Shown here: one piece after another, positions 54,769 to 63,171 of the stretch
How positions within the stretch are numbered: the first letter of the stretch is position 1
How the letters are laid out: each line of letters starts with the position of its first letter
Assembly: GCF_009758415.1 (NCBI RefSeq)
Contig: NZ_WQRF01000004.1
Coordinates: forward strand, 62,001-126,000
DNA length: 64,000 bases
Direction: 5' to 3'
Source of the DNA: Devosia marina
Lineage (GTDB): Bacteria; Pseudomonadota; Alphaproteobacteria; Rhizobiales; Devosiaceae
Position numbers and translations under genes: made by a program
The notes under the pieces: model-generated
The model's database searches: none
Told to the model about the DNA's origin: nothing
The model's input: the letters and a program-made list of their open reading frames with translations, nothing else

Positions 54769-56010
54769 TTAGTTCTGGAAGGGCTCGTACCAGGCAGCAA
54801 GGCCGGTGGTGAGCACTTCGCCAATGGCTTCGGGCGTGGTTTCGCCGGCGAACAGCTTCTGCATCTCGCCCTGGATCAGCACCGAGCCGGAGGGCTCGCC
54901 ATAGCGGAAGTGGGCCAGCATCAGATAGGGGATCGAGGACTGGTTCAGCTCAGCCACTTCGCCCAGCAGCGGGTTGTCGAAAGTGACGCCCGGCACGGTC
55001 GAGATGTTGTTGAGCGTATTGGCGAAAGCCTGGCCGAATTCCTGGCTGGCCAGGTAGTTGACGAAGGTAATCGCGGCGTCCTTGTTCGGGGTGGCGGCGT
55101 TCACCGCATAGCCACCGTCGAAATAGACCGCCACCAGCTTTTCGTCCTCGGCAGTCTCGCCGGGCGCGGCGAACATGCCCAGCTCGATGTCGGGGTTCTG
55201 GTTCTTGAAGTTGGACAGCTCATAGGAGCCGCCGATGAACATGCCCGCCATACCCGAGGCGAAGAGCTGCTGGGCGGACGGATAGTCGAGACCGATAAAG
55301 CCATCGGGGAAATAGTCGGCGGCAATCGCGGCGACTTCGCCGAGAGCCGAGGTGAAGCGCTCATCGGTGAAATCGGTCTCACCGGCGATCAGGTCTTCGT
55401 AGAAATCCTTGCCCATCAACGAGGAGCCGAGACCGAAGGTGACGGTTTCGTTCTGCCAGGCGGTTGCCGTGCCATTGGCGAAGGGAATGACGCCAGCATC
55501 CTTGAGCGACTGGCCCAGGGCTTCCAGGTCAGCCCAGCTCTGCGGCTCTTCGAGGCCATTGGCGTCGAAAATCGCCTTGTTGTAGATGACGAACTGGGTC
55601 TGGCTGGCGAAGGGCACGGCATAGATCTGGCCGTCCGAGCGCATGCTTTCGGCCGCCAGCGACGCGGCGGAGAAATCGGCCAGGGCCGGCACGGTTTCGG
55701 TGCTCAGAGGTTCTAGATAACCGGCCGAAGCGACGTTTTCGAGGCCGCCATAAGCGCGCACCATGGCCAGGTCCGGACCGGTGCCACCGGCCAGGGCGGT
55801 GGACAGGATGGTGTTGTAATTGGTGGCTTCGAAGGTTTCGAACTTCACGGTGATGCCCGGATTGGCCGCCTCGAACGTCTCGATGAACTGTTCATAGGCC
55901 GCGCGGTCTTCCTGGCGCCAGCTCCACAGGGTCAGATCCTGGGCCAGCGTAGGGGCGGCGACGAGCACGGCTCCCAGGGCCGCGCCGATGCGTATCAGAT
56001 TGGTCTTCAT
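54769..56010 (-). CDS. Sugar ABC transporter substrate-binding protein (family 1)
   Basis: 413 residues. Signal peptide to about residue 23 (AAPTLAQ), then a MalE/UgpB-type fold: LTLWSWRQEDRAAYEQFIETFEAANPGITV, AFANGTATAWQNE and a C-terminal lobe. ATG 56010 has an AAGGAGAGGG site. With the two permeases and the UgpC-like ATPase it imports an oligosaccharide or amino sugar. Context with murQ and nanE suggests N-acetylmuramic acid or related sugars, unproven. Confidence 0.92.
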   Translation of the reverse strand: MKTNLIRIGAALGAVLVAAPTLAQDLTLWSWRQEDRAAYEQFIETFEAANPGITVKFETFEATNYNTILSTALAGGTGPDLAMVRAYGGLENVASAGYLEPLSTETVPALADFSAASLAAESMRSDGQIYAVPFASQTQFVIYNKAIFDANGLEEPQSWADLEALGQSLKDAGVIPFANGTATAWQNETVTFGLGSSLMGKDFYEDLIAGETDFTDERFTSALGEVAAIAADYFPDGFIGLDYPSAQQLFASGMAGMFIGGSYELSNFKNQNPDIELGMFAAPGETAEDEKLVAVYFDGGYAVNAATPNKDAAITFVNYLASQEFGQAFANTLNNISTVPGVTFDNPLLGEVAELNQSSIPYLMLAHFRYGEPSGSVLIQGEMQKLFAGETTPEAIGEVLTTGLAAWYEPFQN

Positions 56011-56063
56011 GGAGTTCCCTCTCCTTGCGAGTTCTCTTTGGTGGTCTTGTCCCGGCGCCCGGT

Positions 56064-57125
56064 TCAGGGCGACAGCCGCCGGCCATCCTCGGCGGAAAAG
56101 AAATGCGCGGCGCCCGGCGCGACCGTCACGGTCACCGTTTCGTCCGGCGCAAATAGATCGTTGGGGGTGGTGCGGGCCGAGAGCAGCGTGCCGTCGGCCA
56201 GCCGGGCATAGACATAAGCATTGTCGCCCAGATATTCGGTATAGACGACCTGGGCGGCAAAGCCCTCGGCCGCGCCGCGGGTCAGATGCACCGCATCGGG
56301 CCGCAAGCCCAGCTTGAGCGCCTTTGCATCCGGCACGGCGCCGACAGCCACGGCTCCCCCATTGGCGACACCAAGGCGGTCCCCGTCGCGGGTCACATCG
56401 ACCAGCGTCATGCGCGGCGAGCCGATGAAGCTGGCAACGAATGTGTTGGCCGGCGTCTCATAGAGCTCGCGCGGCGAGCCGACCTGTTCGATGCGGCCAT
56501 TGTTCATCACCACGATCTTGTCGGCCAGGGTCATGGCTTCGACCTGATCATGGGTCACGTAGATCATGGTGCCGCCGATCTCGCGATGCAGGCGGGCGAT
56601 TTCGAGGCGGACTTCGGAGCGCAGGGCCGCGTCGAGATTGGACAGCGGCTCATCGAGCAGGAATACATCGGGCTTGCGCACCAAGGCCCGGCCGATGGCA
56701 ACGCGCTGGCGCTGGCCACCCGAGAGTTCGCGCGGTCGGCGCTTGAGCAGTTCGCCCAGCCGCAGCATGCGCGCGGCGTCGGCAATGCGTTGTTCGACCT
56801 CGGCCTTGTCGAGCCCCATCAGGCGGGCCCCGAAGGCCATGTTTTCATAGACATCCATATGCGGGTAAAGCGCATAAGACTGGAACACCATGGCGATGCC
56901 GCGGCGCGAGGGCGCCACATCGTTCATGCGGCTACCATTGAGCACGAATTCGCCATCGGTGATCGGGTCGAGTCCGGCGATCAGGCGCAGCAGGGTCGAC
57001 TTGCCGCAGCCCGAGGGGCCGACAAAGACGACGAATTCGCGGTCGCCGATTTCCAGATCGATGCCATGCAAGACTTCAGTCTCGCGAAAGCGCTTCTTGA
57101 TGCCGCGAAGCGATAGCTGAGCCAA
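56064..57125 (-). CDS. Sugar ABC transporter ATP-binding protein (UgpC/MalK type)
   Basis: 353 residues. Walker [11 protein letters not shown]-loop [10 protein letters not shown], signature LSGGQRQR, Walker [13 protein letters not shown] and switch His in VTHDQ, then the C-terminal OB/TOBE regulatory domain. It is the first gene of the leftward importer operon, and the palindrome at 57191-57207 lies 65 bp upstream of its start. Confidence 0.94.
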   Translation of the reverse strand: MAQLSLRGIKKRFRETEVLHGIDLEIGDREFVVFVGPSGCGKSTLLRLIAGLDPITDGEFVLNGSRMNDVAPSRRGIAMVFQSYALYPHMDVYENMAFGARLMGLDKAEVEQRIADAARMLRLGELLKRRPRELSGGQRQRVAIGRALVRKPDVFLLDEPLSNLDAALRSEVRLEIARLHREIGGTMIYVTHDQVEAMTLADKIVVMNNGRIEQVGSPRELYETPANTFVASFIGSPRMTLVDVTRDGDRLGVANGGAVAVGAVPDAKALKLGLRPDAVHLTRGAAEGFAAQVVYTEYLGDNAYVYARLADGTLLSARTTPNDLFAPDETVTVTVAPGAAHFFSAEDGRRLSP

Positions 57126-57190
57126 TTGCTCTCTCCGTCCATCCTGCCCGTGGCAGGTCCCCTGGGCAGGTCACCCTCATGCCTGCATGT

Positions 57191-57207
57191 TGGAATAGTA
57201 AATTCCA
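57191..57207. promoter_or_regulatory. RpiR-type operator upstream of the sugar importer operon
   Basis: Perfect palindrome TGGAAT-AGTAA-ATTCCA. The same 6-5-6 palindrome, with another spacer, lies before murQ at 58285. It sits in the gap between the importer operon and the RpiR gene and probably carries the RpiR dimer. Confidence 0.75.
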
Positions 57208-57298
57208 GCAATTGATGGTGTCAAGAATATTAAATTACTTCTCGCGCGCAGCGAGATGAGCGGCAGCCGCCTGGGTCGAGGCGCCAATTGTGCAGCGG

Positions 57299-58150
57299 CT
57301 AGCGGGCCTTGAGCACCGTCACGGCGGTTTCGGAATTGTGGATAAAGTCGTGCGCGTCCGGTTGCATGCGGATCATCAGAATGAACAGCATGTCCATCAG
57401 CATCAATTGCGCATCGCGCGAGGTGATGGCCGAGGAGCGCACCCGCTCCTCATCGGCGACGGTAAAGAGGTGAATATCGGCCAGCTCGAGCAAGGGGTTG
57501 GGCTGCAATCCGGTCATCGAAATCACCGTGGCGCCACGCTGCCGGGCAATCTCGGCAATACGCAGGGTTTCCACGCTGCGACCGGAATGGGACAGGGCAA
57601 AGAGCACATCAGCCGCGTTGAGCGCCGAGGCATTGGAGATCTGGATATGGCTGTCGCTGTCGATCAGCGCCATGCGGCCCAGCTTGAGCAGCTTATAGGA
57701 GAAGTCCTTGGCCACCAGCGAGGAGGCCCCAACGCCCGCGAGCTGGATTTTCCGGGCATTGACCAGGGATTGCAGCGCCAGATCAATGGTCTGCTCATTA
57801 TTGGCGGCCAGGGTTTCGCGCATCGAGAGCAGCTTGGAGCCGATCAGCTTTTGCAGGATGGTGACGTAGCTGTCGCTGGCATCGATCGAACCATGAATGA
57901 CCCCGCCGGGGGCATGCCATTCGAGCGCCTTGGCCTTGTTCACAGCCAGCTTGAGTTGCTGGTAGCCGGCATAGCCCAGCTTCTGGCTGAACTTGACGAC
58001 GCTGGACTGGCTGCGCCCGGTTGCTTCTGCCAGGGCGGCCGATGACAGGGTCAGCATCTGCTCGGGATGATCGATGATGAACTGGGCGATCTGGCGATCG
58101 GCCTGGGTCATGGTGTCCAGCTTGGCGCTAAGGACCTTGAGTATCGACAT
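57299..58150 (-). CDS. RpiR/MurR family transcriptional regulator
   Basis: 283 residues. N-terminal HTH_6 domain (MTQADRQIAQFIIDHPEQMLTLSSAALAEATGRSQSSVVKFSQKLGYAGYQQLKLAV) and a C-terminal SIS sugar-phosphate domain (AGVGASSLVAKDFSYKLLKLG, ALSHSGRSVET). RpiR proteins sense phosphosugars; MurR senses MurNAc-6-phosphate. It lies between the importer operon and murQ, each with an identical operator arm pair, so it very likely controls both. Confidence 0.9.
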   Translation of the reverse strand: MSILKVLSAKLDTMTQADRQIAQFIIDHPEQMLTLSSAALAEATGRSQSSVVKFSQKLGYAGYQQLKLAVNKAKALEWHAPGGVIHGSIDASDSYVTILQKLIGSKLLSMRETLAANNEQTIDLALQSLVNARKIQLAGVGASSLVAKDFSYKLLKLGRMALIDSDSHIQISNASALNAADVLFALSHSGRSVETLRIAEIARQRGATVISMTGLQPNPLLELADIHLFTVADEERVRSSAITSRDAQLMLMDMLFILMIRMQPDAHDFIHNSETAVTVLKAR

Positions 58151-58284
58151 TTGCGTTCCCGTGCCGCCGGCCCAGCCGCCTCGTCTTTCGAGGACTAAAG
58201 CCGACCTCCCTCAAATTGCAACCTGCTTGTGTCCCTGTGCACCGCATGTCTTGCCAGAGACATATCCCCAGGACATCATCAATT

Positions 58285-58301
58285 TGGAATACAATATTCC
58301 A
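58285..58301. promoter_or_regulatory. RpiR-type operator upstream of murQ
   Basis: Perfect palindrome TGGAAT-ACAAT-ATTCCA, matching the operator at 57191 in arms and spacing. A further GGAATATTC element lies at about 58317. It lies between the divergent RpiR gene and murQ, so it could serve both. Confidence 0.75.
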
Positions 58302-58363
58302 TGTCTCGTTGACACCCGGAATATTCACTTCTAGCATCGCTGCGGAATTTGAGCATAGGCACA

Positions 58364-59299
58364 ATGGCAAAAACGACCCTGATGGCTGAGCTGGAACAGC
58401 TCGTTTCCGAAGCCCGCAACCCGAACACGCTACAGATCGACCTGATGTCGTCGGGCGAGATCGTGGCGGCGATGAATGCCGAGGATGCAAAGGTCGCCGA
58501 GGCTGTGCGCCAGGTGCTTCCGCAGGTTGCTGCCACTGTCGACTGCATTGTCGAAGCGTTCAAGGCCGGTGGTCGATTGATCTATATGGGTGCCGGCACT
58601 AGCGGACGGCTGGGCGTGCTGGACGCCTCGGAGTGTCCGCCAACCTTCGGCGTGCCCGAAGGCATGGTGGTGGGGCTGATTGCCGGGGGCGACCGCGCCC
58701 TGCGCCATCCGATCGAGGGCGCCGAAGATTCCCGCGAAGAGGGCCGCAACGACCTCCAGCGGGTTGATGTTTCGGCCAGGGACGTGGTGGTGGGCATCGC
58801 GGTCAGCGGCCGGACGCCCTATGTCATTGGGGGGCTCGACTATGCCAAGAGCGTTGGCGCCGTGACCGCAGCATTGTCCTGCAATCCGGATTCCGCCATC
58901 GCCAGTATGGCCGATATTGCCATTTCGCCGCTGGTCGGCCCCGAAGCGCTGACCGGCTCGACCCGCCTCAAATCGGGCACGGCGCAGAAACTGGTGCTCA
59001 ACATGCTCACCACCGCCAGCATGATCCGCATCGGCAAGTCCTATGAAAACCTTATGGTGGATCTTTCCGTCAGCAATGAAAAGCTGGCGGCTCGCGCCAC
59101 CCGCATTCTGATCGAGGTGGCCGATTGCACGGCCGAAGAGGCCGAGGCGTTTCTGCTGGCCAGCAAGAACAATGTGAAGCTGGCGATCCTGATGGCGTTG
59201 ACCGGCATGAGTGCGGCGGAAGGAGCGCTTGCCCTTGAAGAGGCCGGTGGTTTCCTGCGCCGCGCCGCTGCCCAGCCCCAGCCGCGTGCAGCCGGATAA
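58364..59299 (+). CDS. murQ: N-acetylmuramic acid 6-phosphate etherase
   Basis: 311 residues with a SIS fold: [24 protein letters not shown] and AEDSREEG carry the two Glu (about E90 and E121) that act in E. coli MurQ. It removes D-lactate from MurNAc-6-phosphate to leave GlcNAc-6-phosphate. The start is ATG 58364; a TTG 15 bases upstream is possible. It is divergent from the RpiR gene and preceded by its operator. Confidence 0.93.
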   Translation: MAKTTLMAELEQLVSEARNPNTLQIDLMSSGEIVAAMNAEDAKVAEAVRQVLPQVAATVDCIVEAFKAGGRLIYMGAGTSGRLGVLDASECPPTFGVPEGMVVGLIAGGDRALRHPIEGAEDSREEGRNDLQRVDVSARDVVVGIAVSGRTPYVIGGLDYAKSVGAVTAALSCNPDSAIASMADIAISPLVGPEALTGSTRLKSGTAQKLVLNMLTTASMIRIGKSYENLMVDLSVSNEKLAARATRILIEVADCTAEEAEAFLLASKNNVKLAILMALTGMSAAEGALALEEAGGFLRRAAAQPQPRAAG

Positions 59300-59486
59300 A
59301 TGAGCGGCAAGGTGGCCCTGCTTGTTGATCTGACTACGATAGCCGAAAAGCCGCAGAACTGCAGGCGCACGCCTGGGCATACGCTGAACACTGCCGCCCG
59401 GAGGCTCAATCCGTCCTGCCGAAGGCCGATGGCAGCGCGGTCGTGGACCGCCAATGCTCAACGGCCCCTGGCCGCCTGAGCCGACC
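59300..59486. other. 187-bp gap between murQ and the dipeptide epimerase
   Basis: No convincing gene. A 59-codon frame opens at ATG 59300, overlapping the murQ stop by one base, but its Arg/Pro-rich translation is unlike a real protein. Another frame (about 59350-59489) has normal alphaproteobacterial codon use and could be the decayed end of a lost gene. Confidence 0.5.
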
Positions 59487-60473
59487 ATGACCATACATCT
59501 CAGCGCCGCCATCGAGCGCTTTCCGATTGCCGGGAATTTCACCATTGCGCGTGGCAGCAAGAGCGAGGCCGTGGTGGTGACGGTCCGGCTGGAACAGGAC
59601 GGACATGTCGGGCACGGCGAATGCGTGCCCTATGCCCGCTATGGCGAAACCCCTCAGAGCACGCTGGCCGCTATTGAAACACTGGCACCCGCATTTGCGG
59701 CAGGTATGAGCCGGTCCGAGTTGCAGCAGGTGCTGCCGCCGGGCGCCGCACGCAATGCGCTGGACTGTGCCCTGTGGGATCTGGAAGCGAAACGCGCCGG
59801 TGCGTCGGTGGCGGTGCTGGCCGGAACGACACTGCCGCAGCATATCGAAACGACCTTCACCATCAGCCTCGGGACGCCCGACGGCATGGCCGAAGCCGCC
59901 GCAAAAGCTGCGCATCTGCCGCTGCTCAAGATCAAGCTGGGCGCCCCGGGGGACGCCGAGCGCCTTGGGGCTGTGCGAGCGGCGGCGCCAGGCACGCGCC
60001 TTGTTGTCGATGCCAATGAAGGCTGGCACCCCGACGACCTGCCGGTGCTGCTCGACATCTGTGCTCATTGCCGGGTCGAACTGGTGGAGCAACCGCTGCC
60101 TGCTAATGCAGACCAGGCTCTGACAGAGATTGATCACCCGGTCCCGATCTGTGCCGATGAAAGCGGGCATGCCCTTGCCGGGCTTGAAGCGCTGGTTGGG
60201 CGCTATGACGCGATCAATATCAAGCTCGACAAGACAGGTGGGTTGACCGAGGCCCTGGCGGTGGCCGCCCGCGCCGAGGCGCTGGGCCTGTCGATCATGG
60301 TTGGCTGCATGGTCAGCACTTCGCTTTCCATGCTGCCGGCGCGGCTGCTGGCGGCACGGGCACGCTGGATCGACCTTGATGGTCCGCTCCTGCTGGAGCA
60401 GGACCGGCCGGACGGACTGGCCTATGAGGGCGGAATGATTTCCGGTGCAGCCTCACCGCTCTGGGGCGGCTGA
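59487..60473 (+). CDS. Dipeptide (L-Ala-D/L-Glu) epimerase, enolase superfamily
   Basis: 328 residues. The KxK base pair is LLKIKLG (K148/K150), followed by metal ligands in VVDANEGW (D175), VELVEQP and PICADES and the second base Lys in INIKLDKTGG. This is the pattern of L-Ala-D/L-Glu epimerases of the muconate-lactonising group, which convert murein-derived L-Ala-D-Glu. ATG 59487 is chosen over an upstream frame extension. Following murQ, it fits cell-wall recycling. Confidence 0.88.
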   Translation: MTIHLSAAIERFPIAGNFTIARGSKSEAVVVTVRLEQDGHVGHGECVPYARYGETPQSTLAAIETLAPAFAAGMSRSELQQVLPPGAARNALDCALWDLEAKRAGASVAVLAGTTLPQHIETTFTISLGTPDGMAEAAAKAAHLPLLKIKLGAPGDAERLGAVRAAAPGTRLVVDANEGWHPDDLPVLLDICAHCRVELVEQPLPANADQALTEIDHPVPICADESGHALAGLEALVGRYDAINIKLDKTGGLTEALAVAARAEALGLSIMVGCMVSTSLSMLPARLLAARARWIDLDGPLLLEQDRPDGLAYEGGMISGAASPLWGG

Positions 60474-60487
60474 GCGTCAGGCGCGGA

Positions 60488-61345
60488 TCACTTCGGATGC
60501 GTCACATCCCGCGTCCGCTTGAGCGCATCCACGGTCTGTTCATAGCGCTGGCTGGCAACGCCTAGAAACAGGCAATCGACAATGGCCAGTTGGGCAATAC
60601 GGCTGACCATGGCTCCGGCGCGCAGCCGACTTTCGCGGGCCCGGGCCACCAGGCATTCGTCGGCTGCGCCGGCCAGGGGCGAATCCGGCGCGCCGGTGAG
60701 GGCCACGGTCAGGGCCCCCGCATCGCGGGCGATTTCGAGAAAGCGGACCGTATCGGCGGTGGCGCCGGAATGGGAAAAGCCCAGGGCGACAGTTCCCGCC
60801 GGCGACAACAAGGCCGCGGTCCAAGCCTCGTGCGGATCTGCCAGCAGGAAGGCATTGCGGCCAATGCGGAACAGCTTGTGGTGCAGGTCCTGGGCGACGA
60901 ACTGGCTGGCCCCGATGCCAAAAAGCAGGATGCGCTCGGCCTGGTCGACCGCTGCCACGACGCGTTCGAGCACGCCATAATCGAGGCCCGAGACGGTTTC
61001 GTCGATGGCCAGGATTTCCAGCGACGCCACTTTCGAGGCCATTTCCTGCAGGGTGTCGGACTGGGCGATCTCGGCCCCCAGCATCAGATCGGTGCCGAAC
61101 TGGGCGGCTTCCTTGCCCAGCTCGGTGGCCAGGCTCATGCGCAATTGCGCATAGCCCGACAGGCCCAGCGTGCGACAGAAGCGGACCACCGAGGCGACCG
61201 AGGTGCCGCAGCTTTCGGCCAGTTCGGAAATGGTCTGGTCGAGCACGATGCGGGGCTGGTCGCGGATCACCGTTGCCACGCGCTGCATGGCCGGCGTGAA
61301 CTTGTCCACAGACGCTTCGATCGTCGACTGGATACCCAATTCCAT
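60488..61345 (-). CDS. RpiR family transcriptional regulator
   Basis: 285 residues. HTH_6 (TPAMQRVATVIRDQPRIVLDQTISELAESCGTSVASVVRFCRTLGLSGYAQLR) and SIS domain (LLFGIGASQFVAQDLHHKLFRIG, LGFSHSGATADT). The start is ATG 61345 with AAGGGG upstream; the longer frame is shadow. It is divergent from the peptide ABC importer and the second RpiR gene of the window; it probably acts on the importer promoter via the repeat at 61441-61457. Confidence 0.88.
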   Translation of the reverse strand: MELGIQSTIEASVDKFTPAMQRVATVIRDQPRIVLDQTISELAESCGTSVASVVRFCRTLGLSGYAQLRMSLATELGKEAAQFGTDLMLGAEIAQSDTLQEMASKVASLEILAIDETVSGLDYGVLERVVAAVDQAERILLFGIGASQFVAQDLHHKLFRIGRNAFLLADPHEAWTAALLSPAGTVALGFSHSGATADTVRFLEIARDAGALTVALTGAPDSPLAGAADECLVARARESRLRAGAMVSRIAQLAIVDCLFLGVASQRYEQTVDALKRTRDVTHPK

Positions 61346-61440
61346 TCCCCTTCGGCCCGCCCTCCTTGGTCCGGGGCGGCCACGCGGCGCGACCCTAGCC
61401 GAACCTTGCTGCTCCGCCCATTGAAACAAAAGTTCAGTAC

Positions 61441-61490
61441 TTTCATCAAGCGTGAAAATTATTGACAGCCCGGACCGGGACTTCATAGGT
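61441..61490 (+). promoter_or_regulatory. Probable promoter and operator of the peptide importer
   Basis: Inverted repeat TTTCA-N7-TGAAA (61441-61457) directly abuts a sigma-70-like promoter, TTGACA (61462-61467), 17 bases, ATAGGT (61485-61490). The repeat would let a bound RpiR dimer block or position RNA polymerase. The arms differ from the TGGAAT operator, consistent with a different RpiR protein. Confidence 0.6.
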
Positions 61491-61603
61491 TTGTCAAAGA
61501 GGTTGGTGCGACTGGCCCGGCCCTCGCGTTCGCTTGGCCAGGCACCTGACGACCTTGGCACGGCTCCCAGAAGCGGGGCCGGCTCAACAGTGAGGGAATA
61601 TCG

Positions 61604-63121
61604 ATGAACCAGTTTTCACCCAAGACGCTACTGGCCGGCCTCGCCGTTGCCACGGCTCTGACTTCGGTTTCGGCCGCGCTGCCGGCACAGGCCGCCGAAT
61701 TGCGCATGGCCTGGTCGCAGGATGCCACCGGCCTTGATCCGCACAAGCAGACAGCCTTTTCTTCGCTCCGCCTGCTCGAATTGATCTATGAGCCGCTGGT
61801 GCGGCTGGATGCCGATCTCAATGTTGTGCCGGCCATCGCCTCGAGCTGGGAGTTTGCCGAGGACGCAAGGACGCTGACCTTCACCATCGATTCCAATGCG
61901 AAGTTCTCCGACGGCGCTGCCGTGACCTCGGCGGACGTCAAGGCCTCGTTCGAGCGCCTGCTCGATGAAGCCACGTCCGCAGCGGCCCGCTCGAATTTTC
62001 TCTCGATCGAAAGCATCGACACGCCGGACGATGCCACGGTCGTCTTCAACCTCTCGATTCCCGATGTGCCGATCCTGGTCGCCATGGCCACGATCAACGC
62101 GGCGGTCATGCCGGCTGCCGAGATCGAAGCGGGCACCGTGGGCACCGAGGCGATTGGCTCGGGCCCCTTCGTGCTGGAAAGCTGGGAGCCCAATGCGCGT
62201 GAAGTGCTGAGCGCCAATGAGAACTGGGGCGGCGGCGAACTCGCCATTGACGGCATCACCATCTCGGTGCTGCCCGACGAAATGGCGATCCTGGCCTCGC
62301 TGCGCGCCGGGCAGACCGATTTCGCGCTGCTCAACGACCCGCTGGTCGCAACGCTCGTGCCGATGGAAGCCGGTCTCGAACTGAACCGTGTCGGTGTGCT
62401 GAACTACAATGTGCTCCAGCTCAACCCCTCGCGCCCGCCGATGGACAATCTTCTGGTCCGCCAGGCCATGAGCTGCGCCATCGACCGTCAGGAGATCATC
62501 GACGCGGCGCTGGCTGGTGAGGGCAAGGTGACCGGGCCGCTCACCATGCCGGCTTTCGCGCAGGATCCGGCCAACCTGTTCTGCTATGAGCAGGATCTGG
62601 ATCGAGCCAAAGAACTGATGGCTGAATCGGGCGTGGACGGCTTCTCGGCTACGGTCATTGCTGCCACCGGCGAACCGCCGGTCGCTGCATCCGAAGCACA
62701 GGTGCTGCAGGCCCAGCTCGCCGAGATCGGTATCGATCTCGAAATCGAGATGATGGAACTCAATGTCTATGTCGATGCCTGGCTGGCCGGGGATTTCGAC
62801 ATGGCGGTGGCCCAGAATGGCGGCCGTCCTGACCCCTATCCGATGTACAACCGCTACTTCACCAAAGAAGGCAATCTGGCCCACGTCTCCAACTTCCCGG
62901 ATGACGAGCTGGACAGCCTGATGAAGCAGGGACAGGCGGAAACCGATCCGGCCAAGCGGGTGGAAATCTTCCAGGCTTTTGAAAGCCGACTGGCCGAGCA
63001 GTCGCCCTGGCTGTGGCTCTCAACCGGCTATAGCTACACCGCCCAGCGCGAAAGTGTTTCGGGCTTTACGCCTTCGCCGACCGGCACGCTGTTCGGCCTG
63101 GTCAATGTTTCGGTAGAGTAG
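61604..63121 (+). CDS. Peptide ABC transporter substrate-binding protein (family 5, DppA-like)
   Basis: 505 residues. Signal peptide to about residue 28 (ALPAQA), then the family 5 fold: LRMAWSQDATGLDPHKQTAFSSLRLLELIYEPLVRLD, TFTIDSNAKFSDGAAVTSADVKASFERL and DMAVAQNGGRPDPYPMY. It binds di- or oligopeptides (or glutathione or nickel in some members). Beside a dipeptide epimerase and murQ, muropeptide-derived peptides are likely ligands. A hairpin and the permease gene follow. Confidence 0.92.
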   Translation: MNQFSPKTLLAGLAVATALTSVSAALPAQAAELRMAWSQDATGLDPHKQTAFSSLRLLELIYEPLVRLDADLNVVPAIASSWEFAEDARTLTFTIDSNAKFSDGAAVTSADVKASFERLLDEATSAAARSNFLSIESIDTPDDATVVFNLSIPDVPILVAMATINAAVMPAAEIEAGTVGTEAIGSGPFVLESWEPNAREVLSANENWGGGELAIDGITISVLPDEMAILASLRAGQTDFALLNDPLVATLVPMEAGLELNRVGVLNYNVLQLNPSRPPMDNLLVRQAMSCAIDRQEIIDAALAGEGKVTGPLTMPAFAQDPANLFCYEQDLDRAKELMAESGVDGFSATVIAATGEPPVAASEAQVLQAQLAEIGIDLEIEMMELNVYVDAWLAGDFDMAVAQNGGRPDPYPMYNRYFTKEGNLAHVSNFPDDELDSLMKQGQAETDPAKRVEIFQAFESRLAEQSPWLWLSTGYSYTAQRESVSGFTPSPTGTLFGLVNVSVE

Positions 63122-63132
63122 TCAAGCCAAAC

Positions 63133-63154
63133 GGGCCGGCCTTCGGGCCGGTCC
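63133..63154 (+). other. mRNA hairpin between binding protein and permease genes
   Basis: GGGCCGGCC-TTCG-GGCCGGTCC, a 9-bp stem with one G-T pair and a TTCG loop, with no T-tract. Such hairpins after binding-protein genes often protect the upstream mRNA or reduce downstream expression, giving more binding protein than permease. Confidence 0.7.
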
Positions 63155-63171
63155 AACCCGGATTCTGTCCC

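Noticed and set aside
59300-59479. 59-codon frame directly after murQ
   Set aside because: The Arg/Pro-rich translation looks like an out-of-frame reading; kept only as an unexplained gap.
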